Assembly (NCBI GenBank): GCA_964461835.1
Contig: CAYWVO010000007.1
Location: 18,848 to 82,847, forward strand
Source: CAYWVO01 sp964461835
Lineage (GTDB): Bacteria > Zixibacteria > MSB-5A5 > WJJR01 > JAJRUJ01
Reading direction: 5' to 3'
Length of the DNA: 64,000 nt
Part shown: positions 46,299-54,895 of the stretch, in pieces
Layout: each line of letters starts with the position of its first letter
Position numbering within the stretch: position 1 is the first letter of the stretch
Translations under genes and position numbers: made by a program
Notes under the pieces: generated by a model
Database searches by the model: none
What the model saw: only the letters and a program-made list of their open reading frames with translations
What the model was told of the DNA's origin: nothing

Positions 46299-47123
46299 TC
46301 ACACGAGATAATAAATTTCCGGTTGGGTCCCCAAACTGGCTTTCCGCCGAATACTGAACCGGTCCCGCAGGAGTTTGCGGATGTGAGAGTTAGGATCTTC
46401 CAGGTCGCCAAACAGCAACGCCTGCGCCTTACAGACCTCCACACACGCAGGAATTTTCCCCTGGGCAAGCCGTTCCGCGCAAAACGTGCACTTCTCCACG
46501 ACGCCCCTTGTGCGCGTCGGATAGGTGGGATCGATTTCTTTGATATGCGGCCGGGGATCGCGCCAGTTGAAACTGCGTGCGCCATACGGACATGCCGTGA
46601 CGCAATACCGGCAACCGATGCAGCGATGCTGGTCCATCATGACAATGCCGTCTTCCCGTTGCCAGGTCGCCTTCGTCGGGCACACCCGGACACACGGCGG
46701 ATTATCGCAATGGTTGCAGAATACCAGGACATTATGGTGCGTGACCTCGTCCGGCATCAACTCGTGTTCCATTTCGTGGAATGCGTGGTGGAATGGCTCT
46801 TTCCAGATCCACTTCACTTCATCTTTGGGATTGCCGAAATCCGGCACGTTGTGGACTTCATGGCACGCAGCGGCACAGTGGTCACACTCGTGTTCCTTGA
46901 TGCACTTTGGCACATCGACAATCATGGCCCATCGTTTGGCCGTCAAAGGCTTAGGTGGTTGCACCGCAGCCGCCGGTGTGGCTGCCGTTGGGGCGGCAGT
47001 GGTATCCACCGTTGAGTCGATGGGGTCGACTCCCTCGGCAAAGACCTCGAACGTCTTCCCCCCCGCAACACCGAGCGCGGTGAGTCCGGCGAGTTTCATA
47101 AACTTCCGTCGATCGAAACTCAT
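46299..47123 (-). CDS. dsrO: DsrO, Tat-exported four-cluster ferredoxin, 274 aa
   Basis: Periplasmic iron-sulfur subunit. Tat-like signal (DRRKFMKLAG, residues 4-13). Four ferredoxin-type motifs: CIKEHECDHCAAAC, CNHCDNPPCVRVCP, CIGCRYCVTACPYG and CTFCAERLAQGKIPACVEVC. Passes electrons between DsrJ and DsrP. It has a strong GGAGGTGAG ribosome site and overlaps the dsrJ stop by 4 bp (ATGA). Confidence 0.96.
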   Translation of the reverse strand: MSFDRRKFMKLAGLTALGVAGGKTFEVFAEGVDPIDSTVDTTAAPTAATPAAAVQPPKPLTAKRWAMIVDVPKCIKEHECDHCAAACHEVHNVPDFGNPKDEVKWIWKEPFHHAFHEMEHELMPDEVTHHNVLVFCNHCDNPPCVRVCPTKATWQREDGIVMMDQHRCIGCRYCVTACPYGARSFNWRDPRPHIKEIDPTYPTRTRGVVEKCTFCAERLAQGKIPACVEVCKAQALLFGDLEDPNSHIRKLLRDRFSIRRKASLGTQPEIYYLV

Positions 47124-47512
47124 CGCTCACCTCCTACTTCCGGCGCCACATGACAGTCCCAGCAGACCGGGGAACCCACCGCCATATAATCATGACAGCG
47201 GTCGCAGAAATCCTCCTTGCTGGTGTGACAATCCATGCAGGTGTTGACTAAACTCTTATCATACGCGACGCCATCCGCGGCAATAAAAATCCGATCATTT
47301 TCGCGAACAACCTCATCACGCCACTCGTCCAGCAGGTCCATATGCGAGGCGCGCATATAGTCGGTCGATTTAATGCATTCAGTCGCCTCGGCCGGGTATA
47401 CCAGGTCCGGAACATATTCAGCTTTGCCGCTGGCAGCATTATACCAGAGCGGATAGGTGATCAAAACGAGGAAGATCACCAGTCCGAGAACAATCCAACC
47501 AGTATCACGCAT
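47120..47512 (-). CDS. dsrJ: DsrJ, triheme cytochrome c, 130 aa
   Basis: Membrane-anchored periplasmic cytochrome: N-terminal helix (residues 6-23) and three CxxCH motifs, CMDCH (92-96), CDRCH (103-107) and CWDCH (117-121). Cys46 in ATECIKST is at the position of the conserved cysteine thought to be the unusual distal heme ligand in DsrJ. The three hemes and length match the DsrJ family. Its start overlaps the dsrK stop by 8 bp and a GAGGAGGTGA ribosome site lies inside dsrK. Confidence 0.96.
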   Translation of the reverse strand: MRDTGWIVLGLVIFLVLITYPLWYNAASGKAEYVPDLVYPAEATECIKSTDYMRASHMDLLDEWRDEVVRENDRIFIAADGVAYDKSLVNTCMDCHTSKEDFCDRCHDYMAVGSPVCWDCHVAPEVGGER

Positions 47513-49139
47513 CCTCGCTCACCTCCTCCGTGACCTTGGCAACGCCGGCCATTGGTTCGCCGCGCAGATCGGTGTCGCGCTCCTTTTCGCCATCCATAAT
47601 CAGTGCGTTACCGACCAACTCGTGAATGCCCGCAACCTCCACGCCCGGCACCCAGTATTCCAGAAGTGGCGGCAGAGTAGCTTTATCGATTGCACAGATA
47701 CACAACAGGACATTCACACCGAATTTTTCATGGACGTATTTCACCGCGTTGGCTCGCGGCAGCCCGCCGCGCAAGCGCATCTCCATGTTCTCGTCAGTGC
47801 CCAACCCTGCGCCGCTGCCGCAGCAGAACGTCTGCTCGCGGATCGTGTTCTCCGGCATCTCGTGGAAATTCCGGTTGACAGCATTAATGATATACCGCGG
47901 TTCTTCCAAAAGCCCCATCGCCCGGGAAGGGTTGCAGGAATCATGGAACGTCGGAATCCAATGATCATTGCGGCGGGGATCGAGTTTCAGTTTCCCGTGT
48001 TTGATCAAGTCGGCGGTAAACTCACAGATGTGGGTCATCTTGGTCGATTTTGCATTCTCGAACACCGTCCCGGTAATCGGCGATTTGGGTACCTCCAGGA
48101 AATCAGCCGGGCCGTTCATCGTATCCATATACTGGTTGAGTACCCGCCACATGTGCCCGCACTCGCCACCGAGAATCCATTTCACACCCAGCCGCTTGGC
48201 CTCCATGTAAATCTTGGAATTGAGCCGCTTAATCATCTCGTGGGAGTGAAACAGTCCGAAATTGCCGCCCTCTGACGCATAGGAACTCCAGGTATAATCG
48301 AGACCCAACTCGTGAAACAGCGCCAGGTACCCCAGGAAGGTGTAGTAGTGCGGGGAGGCAAAATAATCCGCTGAGGGCGCAATAAACAGAATCTCCGCGC
48401 CTTTGCGGTTGATCGACGGATCAACGCGAATACCGGTGATTTCTTCCAGTTCTTCCACTGCGAATTCGATCGAGTCTTTAAAGCCGTGCGGTTGGATCCC
48501 CAGATGATTACCGGTCCGATAGCAATTGGACAACGGCGTACACACCCATTCGATACCCAGGCCGAGCTCGGCAAGCAGCTCACGCCCCATCATGGTTATT
48601 TCCGCAGTGTCGATACCATACGGACAGAACACCGAGCACCGGCGGCACTCCGTGCACTGGAAGAAGTAGTAAAACCACTCCTTAATCACCGCCGGGGTCA
48701 ACTTGCGGGCGCCGGCAATCTTGCCCATGATCTTGCCGGCGGTCGTAAAATCGTTGCGATATACCGACCGCAGCAATTCTGCACGTAACACCGGCATGTT
48801 CTTGGGATCGCCCGAACCGATAAAGAAATGGCACTTATCCGCGCAGGCGCCGCAACGCACGCAGATATCCATAAACACGCGGAAGGTGCGGTACTTATCC
48901 AACCGCTCTTTCATGCCTTTGAATATGATCTCCTGCCAGTTGTCCGGCAGCGGCCACTCCTCGTCCTTCGGCGACCATCTGCCGGCATTGGGCAGGTCCA
49001 GGTAATCGAGCGTACTGGGAACCGCCGCGTAGTTCCACGTTCCTTTGCGGAACTCCACGTGCGGGTCCATCCAGTCCCGGTCGGGAGGGGTAAGCTCGAT
49101 CTGCGCCAGTTGTTCTGGCTTCAGTTTTTCTTCTGCCAT
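47505..49139 (-). CDS. dsrK: DsrK, HdrD-like iron-sulfur subunit, 544 aa
   Basis: Catalytic cytoplasmic subunit that reduces the DsrC trisulfide. Two ferredoxin motifs: CVRCGACADKC (Cys 93, 96, 99, 103) and CTECRRCSVFCPYG (162-172). The HdrD-type CCG domain follows with FHDSCNPSRAMG and FCCGSGAGLG, which binds the special [4Fe-4S] cluster. Length fits DsrK. AAGGAG lies 6 bp upstream of the ATG; dsrM ends 3 bp upstream. Confidence 0.97.
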   Translation of the reverse strand: MAEEKLKPEQLAQIELTPPDRDWMDPHVEFRKGTWNYAAVPSTLDYLDLPNAGRWSPKDEEWPLPDNWQEIIFKGMKERLDKYRTFRVFMDICVRCGACADKCHFFIGSGDPKNMPVLRAELLRSVYRNDFTTAGKIMGKIAGARKLTPAVIKEWFYYFFQCTECRRCSVFCPYGIDTAEITMMGRELLAELGLGIEWVCTPLSNCYRTGNHLGIQPHGFKDSIEFAVEELEEITGIRVDPSINRKGAEILFIAPSADYFASPHYYTFLGYLALFHELGLDYTWSSYASEGGNFGLFHSHEMIKRLNSKIYMEAKRLGVKWILGGECGHMWRVLNQYMDTMNGPADFLEVPKSPITGTVFENAKSTKMTHICEFTADLIKHGKLKLDPRRNDHWIPTFHDSCNPSRAMGLLEEPRYIINAVNRNFHEMPENTIREQTFCCGSGAGLGTDENMEMRLRGGLPRANAVKYVHEKFGVNVLLCICAIDKATLPPLLEYWVPGVEVAGIHELVGNALIMDGEKERDTDLRGEPMAGVAKVTEEVSEDA

Positions 49140-49142
49140 CGC

Positions 49143-50135
49143 TTACTCCTTCTCCACGGGCATATCCGCCGCTTTCATCAAATCTTTGAATTCATCTTCG
49201 TATTCGTCGTAGGTATGCACCTTGACGGGATAGTTCCACGGGTTGATATGGCGCTTCGCCCGGTTGTTGTTGGCCAAATTCCGGGTGGGGCTGAGAAACA
49301 CGCCGCCGAGATGTACCAGCTTGCTGAACGGGAAGTACGCAAACAAGATGCTCACTAACAGGAGATGGGCGAAGAACAGCGGGGCGATCCCCTCCGGCAC
49401 CACCGGAGCAAAGCTGACAATACCCATGGCCAGCTGCTTCACCCCCAGCAGATCTGTCTTGTCAAGGTAACGCATCCACATGCCGGTGACGACAATGCCG
49501 AGAATCAACAACAGCGGAAAATGATCGCCGGCCAGCGAGAGGTGCCGCATCTGACCGGTGAAAATGCGCCGTCCCCAGAGGTATAACAGTGCCCCGAGGA
49601 TCAAGATGTTGGTGATGAGAATCGGCGGCACCCATACCTGGAAGAACCCGTCCACCCATTGCAGCCCCAAAACGAAACCCGGCACCGGTTCGGTGAAAAA
49701 ACGGAAATGGCGCAGGAAAATCACCAAAAACGCGTAATGAAACACAATCGCCCCGGCCCAGAGAAACTTGTTGGCGCCATACACCAGTTTGGGACCCGGC
49801 TTCACGGCAGCGACGGTGTTGCGAAACAACGAACGGAAAAAGAATACTTCGAGAAACATCCGCTTGATCACCCCCCACGTATTGGAGGGGCTTTCCAGTT
49901 CGTTGTTCTTTATCCAGGGGAGTGATCGCTGCTGGCCGCAGGTCGTTGGAATGCGAAACGGCACCGGCACCCGGGCCCAGGAGAGCACCCGCCAAATTAT
50001 GCCCACAAGAAACAAGCCGATGGCCAAATAGGGTACAATAACCCCAATGACAAACTGCCCACCGCTGGATGATGCGCCAACGAGCCCCAGCACAGTCAAG
50101 ACGATCACCACCACCAAGGGGAAAAGAATTCTCAT
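49143..50135 (-). CDS. dsrM: DsrM, cytochrome b membrane subunit, 330 aa
   Basis: NarI-like diheme cytochrome b, with about 6 membrane helices (ILFPLVVVIVLTVLGLVG at the start, then GAIVFHYAFLVIFLRHFRFF and HFPLLLILGIVVTGMWMRYL). It takes electrons from menaquinol and passes them to DsrK. It ends in a soluble tail with NPWNYPVKVHTYDEYEDEF. Start ATG overlaps the RsbRD-type gene by 4 bp, and GGAGG lies about 9 bp upstream. This is the first gene of the dsrMKJOP order. Confidence 0.96.
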   Translation of the reverse strand: MRILFPLVVVIVLTVLGLVGASSSGGQFVIGVIVPYLAIGLFLVGIIWRVLSWARVPVPFRIPTTCGQQRSLPWIKNNELESPSNTWGVIKRMFLEVFFFRSLFRNTVAAVKPGPKLVYGANKFLWAGAIVFHYAFLVIFLRHFRFFTEPVPGFVLGLQWVDGFFQVWVPPILITNILILGALLYLWGRRIFTGQMRHLSLAGDHFPLLLILGIVVTGMWMRYLDKTDLLGVKQLAMGIVSFAPVVPEGIAPLFFAHLLLVSILFAYFPFSKLVHLGGVFLSPTRNLANNNRAKRHINPWNYPVKVHTYDEYEDEFKDLMKAADMPVEKE

Positions 50136-50668
50136 CGACCATTGCCTCCCTTCGGTCGGCTGGTTGCGTTTCCGTTGGGGATGGTGTCTTTATGTTTTTC
50201 TGCCCGATGTCGGGTCACAAACGTCCGGTTCTTAATCTGGTTCAGTTGAATCTGATAAATGTGCTCCTTGCATTTGGCATAGCAATCAAAGGCAGCCAGC
50301 ACCAGCCGATCGACCCGTTCGTAAAAGCGCCGATAAACTTCCGAGGGCTCGTTCGTTTTTTCACGAACAATCTCTTTTAATGAAAAAACAAAGCGTATCG
50401 CTTCGGACGGGCTGAAATCTTGCACAGCGCGGACCCGTATCAGCGGCAATAAATCCCGTTGGATAACCTCATCGGTCAGGGCATCTTCAATGAGCGCATC
50501 CAGCAATGCTGGCGGATGAACCCGGATCAATTCGCCGACCGGATTCGCAAACTGGTTCCCCACCCGGCCCAAAAACGTGGCCGTATCCCGTTCATAGGTC
50601 TCCCGGAGGGCCTGTTGCCACCGGCTGAGAATTTGGGATCGATTGCTTCGTAAAAGCGATGCAGTCAT
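50132..50668 (-). CDS. RsbRD N-terminal-like sensory protein, about 178 aa
   Basis: Helical single-domain protein. The segment TASLLRSNRSQILSRWQQAL, the following LGRVGNQFANPVGELI, and DLLPLIRVRAVQDFSPSEAI match the N-terminal globin-like sensory domain of RsbRD proteins; similar genes are often found beside dsrM in sulfate reducers. I chose the ATG at 50668, which starts right at the domain. The frame is open to an ATG at 50809, 24 bp from the dsrC stop, so a longer form is possible. It could sense redox state or bind a cofactor and regulate the complex; this is inference. Confidence 0.75.
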   Translation of the reverse strand: MTASLLRSNRSQILSRWQQALRETYERDTATFLGRVGNQFANPVGELIRVHPPALLDALIEDALTDEVIQRDLLPLIRVRAVQDFSPSEAIRFVFSLKEIVREKTNEPSEVYRRFYERVDRLVLAAFDCYAKCKEHIYQIQLNQIKNRTFVTRHRAEKHKDTIPNGNATSRPKGGNGR

Positions 50669-50833
50669 TGCGACTTGTGCCCGAAACGCGCCTAAGCTAT
50701 GAGTGACCCGGTCCAAATCTTTCCTATGCAGATTCAGGCCGGGCCACCAGTCAACCCCGATTACCGGGTGCTGGTCGATCTGCGGAACGCCAGCATCTGT
50801 GTCGGCCATCCACCACCGCAGATGGCAGCTTAC

Positions 50834-51151
50834 TTACACACAACCAGTCGGTTTGGCGAGACCTGCGACTTTGCAGGCGCCTTTCGCCGGACCCGACGGG
50901 AACAATTCATAAATTTTCTTCAGTGGAAAACCGGTCTCTTTACAAAGCTTCCGAATCATCGGAGCAATCCCGAACTTCAGGTAGTATTCACGGAGGTAGT
51001 TGACCACTTTCCAATGTTCTTCAGTCAAATCCTCCACACCTTCCGTCGTTGCCAGCGCTTTGGCGACTTCTTCGCTCCAGTTTTCTGGTTCTTGCATGAA
51101 GCCGTCTTCGTCGACTTCAATCTTAATGTCCCCGTGTTCGAACATTGCCAT
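50834..51151 (-). CDS. dsrC: DsrC sulfur carrier protein, 105 aa
   Basis: Co-substrate of DsrAB: the two C-terminal cysteines take sulfur from sulfite as a trisulfide, which DsrMKJOP then reduces. Both are present, Cys93 and the penultimate Cys104, in KGACKVAGLAKPTGCV. The FEHGDIKIEVDEDGF N-terminus and EDLTEEHWKVVNYLREYYLK core match DsrC, not the single-Cys TusE form. I chose the ATG at 51151, with GAGAGGG about 7 bp upstream; ATGs at 51157 and 51145 also exist. It lies 69 bp after the dsrL stop. Confidence 0.97.
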   Translation of the reverse strand: MAMFEHGDIKIEVDEDGFMQEPENWSEEVAKALATTEGVEDLTEEHWKVVNYLREYYLKFGIAPMIRKLCKETGFPLKKIYELFPSGPAKGACKVAGLAKPTGCV

Positions 51152-51226
51152 GAGCATACCCTCTCTGTTGAAAACTCCTCGCCTATCTCAATCGTTTCTT
51201 GTCATTCCGATTGTTATGGCTGCCGC

Positions 51227-52948
51227 TCAGGTTTGCGGCTGCGGCGGTGAATAGGTGGCCGGGTCATGCATTTCGATGTATCCGCACGGACAATTTTCGG
51301 CACACTTATCACACCCTTTGCAATATTCCAATTTGAACTTGTACTTCTGCCCTGGGACCAGCGGTTTGACAACGGCGGAGTCCTGACAGTAGTTCCAGCA
51401 CTGGCCGCACTCGAAACACGACCCGCAACTCATGCAGCGTTTGGCCTCTTCAATCACCTGCTCCCGAGTCAGGCCGGTAAAGATTTCTCTCTCGGCATCG
51501 CTGAGTCGCTCGTCAACCGGTACTTCGCCCTTCTCGTTGCGTAACTTCTCTTCATACCACTGGAGCATGACTTTGTCATGCGGGATGACCGGCTGGTCCG
51601 GCATGGCCAATTCCGACTTTTCGCCGGTATAGTTTTCATGAATCGCCGCAGCGGCGCGACGGCCCTGATACAGCGCAATCACCGCCAATCCCAGATTGAG
51701 ATCATCACCGCCGGCCCAGATATTGTCTCCCACATGCCCGCTTTCGTCGGCTTTGATCCAGTCTTTGCCTTCGCGGAGATGTTCCATACCGGAGAAATCC
51801 GGTTCCTGGGAAATTGCCGGGATGATTGTACTGGCCGAAACCTCAAATTCTGAACCTTCGATCGGTACCGGACGCCGGCGCCCCGACTCATCCGGCTCAC
51901 CCAGTTCCATCCGGCGGCAGCGTAAGCCGGTTGCTGTGCCATTGTTACGCAGGACTTCCACCGGCGCAACGAGGTATTCGATCTTAACGCCTTCCTCTTC
52001 CGCGCCGTCAATCTCTTCTTCGATCGCCGGCATCTCGGTACGTGTCCGACGATAGAGTAAATGCACCTCTGCGCCCATACGGCGGGACACGCGTGCCGCA
52101 TCGATTGCGGTATCCCCACCACCGATCACGATGACTTTATCACCGACCTCGACCTTCTCACCACGATTGACCCGGTTGAGAAAGTCAGTACCCGAGAAAA
52201 CGTTCTGCGCATCCTCCCCCTCGACGCCCAGGGTGTACCCTTTATGGGCACCAATCCCGACAAACATCGCATCGTACGATTTCTGAATTTCTTCGTAAGG
52301 AATGTCTCGACCCACCGCGGTATTGGTCTTGATTTCAACGCCGAGCTTTTCGATCCGGGCAATTTCTTTATCCAGCACGTCCTGTGGCAGGCGGTAATCG
52401 GGGATTCCATAGCGGAGCATGCCACCGGTCTTCGGGAACGCTTCGAAAACAGTTACGGGGTAGCCACGACGTGCCAGTTGATACGCACAGGACAATCCCG
52501 CTGGTCCGGAACCGATCACCGCGACTTTTTGCGGACGGGTCTCATCGGTCAACTTGCTGAACTCCAGACCCTGTTCGAGCGCCCAGTCCCCGATAAACCG
52601 TTCCACGTTGTTGATCGCCACCGGCCCTTCTTTATGTGCCCGGTTGCATTCCGCCTCACAGGGGTGCGGACACACGCGCCCCATTACCGCCGGCAGTGGA
52701 TTGCGTTCAACAAACTTATCCCAAGCCTGTTTAAACGCTTCATCGTACGTTACTTCGTGTTTTTCGGCCAGTTGAATCGTCGTCAAAATTTCCCGAATGG
52801 CCGTCTCATTGGGACACCCGGTTCGGCATGGAGCCAGTTTTTCGATATGATATGGTCGCCGCGGAGATTGTTCACCGGATCCGCCCACCGAGGGACGTGT
52901 GCGAAGTCCCAAGCCCTTTTTCTTCTTTTTCTTCTTTTTCACGACCAT
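51227..52948 (-). CDS. dsrL: DsrL-like NAD(P)H:acceptor iron-sulfur flavoprotein, 573 aa
   Basis: GltD-related flavoprotein. The N-terminal FeS part has Cys41, 45, 93, 97 and 101. FAD motif KVAVIGSGPAGLSCAYQLAR is near residue 141. NAD(P)H motif is VIVIGGGDTAIDAARVSRRM, followed by LLYRRTRTEMPA, whose arginines suggest NADPH as in GltD. The C-terminal part adds two ferredoxin clusters, CMSCGSCFECGQCWNYC and CKGCDKCAENCPCGY, the feature that marks DsrL. It begins with an unusual run of eight Lys (residues 4-11). In phototrophs DsrL passes electrons from DsrAB to NAD; with dsrD here it may do the reverse. It sits 222 bp from dsrN. An ordinary glutamate-synthase-like protein is less likely because of the C-terminal clusters. 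Confidence 0.9.
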   Translation of the reverse strand: MVVKKKKKKKKGLGLRTRPSVGGSGEQSPRRPYHIEKLAPCRTGCPNETAIREILTTIQLAEKHEVTYDEAFKQAWDKFVERNPLPAVMGRVCPHPCEAECNRAHKEGPVAINNVERFIGDWALEQGLEFSKLTDETRPQKVAVIGSGPAGLSCAYQLARRGYPVTVFEAFPKTGGMLRYGIPDYRLPQDVLDKEIARIEKLGVEIKTNTAVGRDIPYEEIQKSYDAMFVGIGAHKGYTLGVEGEDAQNVFSGTDFLNRVNRGEKVEVGDKVIVIGGGDTAIDAARVSRRMGAEVHLLYRRTRTEMPAIEEEIDGAEEEGVKIEYLVAPVEVLRNNGTATGLRCRRMELGEPDESGRRRPVPIEGSEFEVSASTIIPAISQEPDFSGMEHLREGKDWIKADESGHVGDNIWAGGDDLNLGLAVIALYQGRRAAAAIHENYTGEKSELAMPDQPVIPHDKVMLQWYEEKLRNEKGEVPVDERLSDAEREIFTGLTREQVIEEAKRCMSCGSCFECGQCWNYCQDSAVVKPLVPGQKYKFKLEYCKGCDKCAENCPCGYIEMHDPATYSPPQPQT

Positions 52949-53049
52949 GATGTCACTTCCCTTCAGGCTTCCAGCGCGGGCCCCGCCCCAGCCAAAGCGA
53001 ATAATTAATTTCTATCTCAGTAACAGCTAACGGGATGAACACTGACCTG

Positions 53050-53080
53050 CCCGTACTATATACGACCTAACGTGTCAACT
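53050..53080 (-). promoter_or_regulatory. possible internal promoter for dsrL-dsrC
   Basis: In the 222-bp dsrN-dsrL gap, the minus strand has TTGACA (53073-53078) near a TATATAGT tract (53055-53062). The distance is short for a normal sigma-70 pair. The gap is AT-rich and unusually long for this run of genes. Confidence 0.25.
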
Positions 53081-53170
53081 TATCTAGTGCGAGTCCTCCT
53101 TTATAGACAGACGCCCGCGGCTAATATACACGGTTTCCCGCCGATCACACCCCCTGGCCTGACAATACTT

Positions 53171-54595
53171 TTATCCCGCAGCGGAATCCGTCCGCGACGC
53201 GGTATCCCGCAAAACCTGGTATGCTGCCGCCGCCCGGACAAAGGCCGGCGCCCACGTCGGCGTACCCAACGCGTGGTGATGCACATACCAGGCCATCGTC
53301 TGGTTGACAATTAAACCATCGCGACCGGGCAGGCATCCGGTCCCTACCTGCACCGCACCCGCGGTGGTTAGTTCCCCGTCGACACCGGTCACCTGGGTAT
53401 AGTGAAATTCGTGCCCGTGGATGACCTGCTCAGCAGCAAAAAACGGCGTGTTCTTTTCCATGCGCACCTGACTATAGCCGTGCCCCCGCGGTTTGCGATG
53501 ACAGGCCACGCGAATGGGAAACACCCCGGCCATCGGATAGGTGACATCTTCCACTTCCAGCGATTTCGCCAGGTACACCAACCCTCCGCACTCCGCATAG
53601 ATCGGCATACCGGCATCCGCAGCGCGCTTCACGTCCCGGCGCAGGGGCACATTATTGGCAATCGCACGTGCATGGGTCTCCGGAAAACCGCCGCCGATGT
53701 ATAACCCATCGAGATCCTCCGGCAACTGTTGATCGTTCAGCGATGAAATATCCACCAACTCGCCGCCGGCGTGCAGTAATGCTTCAAGGTTTTCCGGATA
53801 GTAAAAGGTGAACGCGGAATCGCGCATCACGCCAATGCGGACGCGCGGCATGGGCGGTTCATCCAGAGTGATATCGACGCTGCGGTGTTCCAGCGGGCGA
53901 GCGGTGCAGGCGATCTCCACCAGACGCGTAACATCCACGAACTCATCGACAATATCCGCCGCCTGCTCAATCGCCAGGGCCGCATCGGTATGTTCTGCCG
54001 GGGTGACTAATCCCAGATGTCTACCGGGTAAAGACGTGCGGTCCGGCAATCGTGGGATGGCTCCCACCACCGGTGGTCCCCCGGCCTGCTGTAATGATTC
54101 GGTAATGACTCGGCGATGTCGTTCACCGGCAACACCATTAAGCACGACACCGGCAACGTTGACGTTGTCTTCGAATCGACAACAGCCGATAATCGCCGCC
54201 GCCGCGGTCCGGGTCGCTTTGGTGACCTGATGAATGAGGATAATGGGTGAACCCAGCAAGGCCGCTAACGCCGCCGTGGAATGCGTCCCCTGGGCGTCTC
54301 GGCCGTCATGCAATCCGCGGTTGCCCTCGATAACCGCAATATCCGCCGTTCTAGAACGACGAACGAACGAGGTCACGACCGCCCGTTCGTCCATCAAGAA
54401 TGTATCCAGATTATACCCATCCCCATTGGCAGCCCGGCCCAGCCAGGCGGCGTCAATGAAGTCGGGTCCCTTTTTAAATGCGGCGACGTGTTTCGCCCGC
54501 CGGCGCAGGACTCCAATCAACCCCAAAGACAGCAGGGTCTTCCCCGAGTCCCCGGCGGTACCGGCGATCGTTATTCGCGGGCACACCTCATTCAT
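53171..54595 (-). CDS. dsrN: DsrN, cobyrinic acid a,c-diamide synthase-like amidotransferase, 474 aa
   Basis: Predicted to amidate siroheme for DsrAB, as DsrN does in other sulfur bacteria. CbiA-type ATP domain begins PRITIAGTAGDSGKTLLSLG (P-loop near residues 10-20). The glutaminase domain has its Cys in YAECGGLVYLAK (about residue 320) and HGHEFHYTQ. I chose the ATG at 54595; the frame starts from a GTG at 54619. It follows dsrD by 36 bp in dsrABDN order. Cobalamin synthesis is the alternative role, but no other cobalamin gene is near. Confidence 0.93.
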   Translation of the reverse strand: MNEVCPRITIAGTAGDSGKTLLSLGLIGVLRRRAKHVAAFKKGPDFIDAAWLGRAANGDGYNLDTFLMDERAVVTSFVRRSRTADIAVIEGNRGLHDGRDAQGTHSTAALAALLGSPIILIHQVTKATRTAAAAIIGCCRFEDNVNVAGVVLNGVAGERHRRVITESLQQAGGPPVVGAIPRLPDRTSLPGRHLGLVTPAEHTDAALAIEQAADIVDEFVDVTRLVEIACTARPLEHRSVDITLDEPPMPRVRIGVMRDSAFTFYYPENLEALLHAGGELVDISSLNDQQLPEDLDGLYIGGGFPETHARAIANNVPLRRDVKRAADAGMPIYAECGGLVYLAKSLEVEDVTYPMAGVFPIRVACHRKPRGHGYSQVRMEKNTPFFAAEQVIHGHEFHYTQVTGVDGELTTAGAVQVGTGCLPGRDGLIVNQTMAWYVHHHALGTPTWAPAFVRAAAAYQVLRDTASRTDSAAG

Positions 54596-54631
54596 AGTCT
54601 CACGAGCAAAGAGTGGCACTCTGTGCCGCTA

Positions 54632-54883
54632 CTAGTCGTTGGCGGCACCCTCTCTGTGTGGAATTTCAATAAAGCTGCCGCCGTAGTACGTGTACACACA
54701 CCGTCCGGAATTGACTAACTGCTTGATTGCCGCCTTGCAGGCCTTCTTATCCGTCCGGTCGCCGTAGACTTCCAGCATGGCTTTGGTCAAATCAGTCGGT
54801 TTGAGCTTTTTCTGCCCCATCGACTCCTTGACCATCTTGTACATCGCCTCGGCAATTTCATCAACTGATACCTGATCAGCCAC
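54632..54883 (-). CDS. dsrD: DsrD, DsrAB activator, 83 aa
   Basis: Small winged-helix protein, found almost only with reductive-type DsrAB and reported to activate sulfite reduction allosterically. SVDEIAEAMYKMVKES, LKPTDLTKAMLEVYGDRTDK and CVYTYYGGSFIEIPH fit the family and its length of about 78 residues. It begins with GTG at 54883 with AAAGGAG 6 bp upstream. It lies 12 bp past the dsrB stop. Its presence is a marker for the reductive direction. Confidence 0.95.
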   Translation of the reverse strand: MADQVSVDEIAEAMYKMVKESMGQKKLKPTDLTKAMLEVYGDRTDKKACKAAIKQLVNSGRCVYTYYGGSFIEIPHREGAAND

Positions 54884-54895
54884 AACGATACTCCT

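Noticed and set aside
51227..52948. Ordinary glutamate synthase small subunit (GltD)
   Set aside because: The GltD-like core fits, but two extra C-terminal ferredoxin clusters and the place between dsrN and dsrC match DsrL.
52061..53008. 315-residue plus-strand ORF
   Set aside because: Antisense to dsrL; low-quality composition and no motif.
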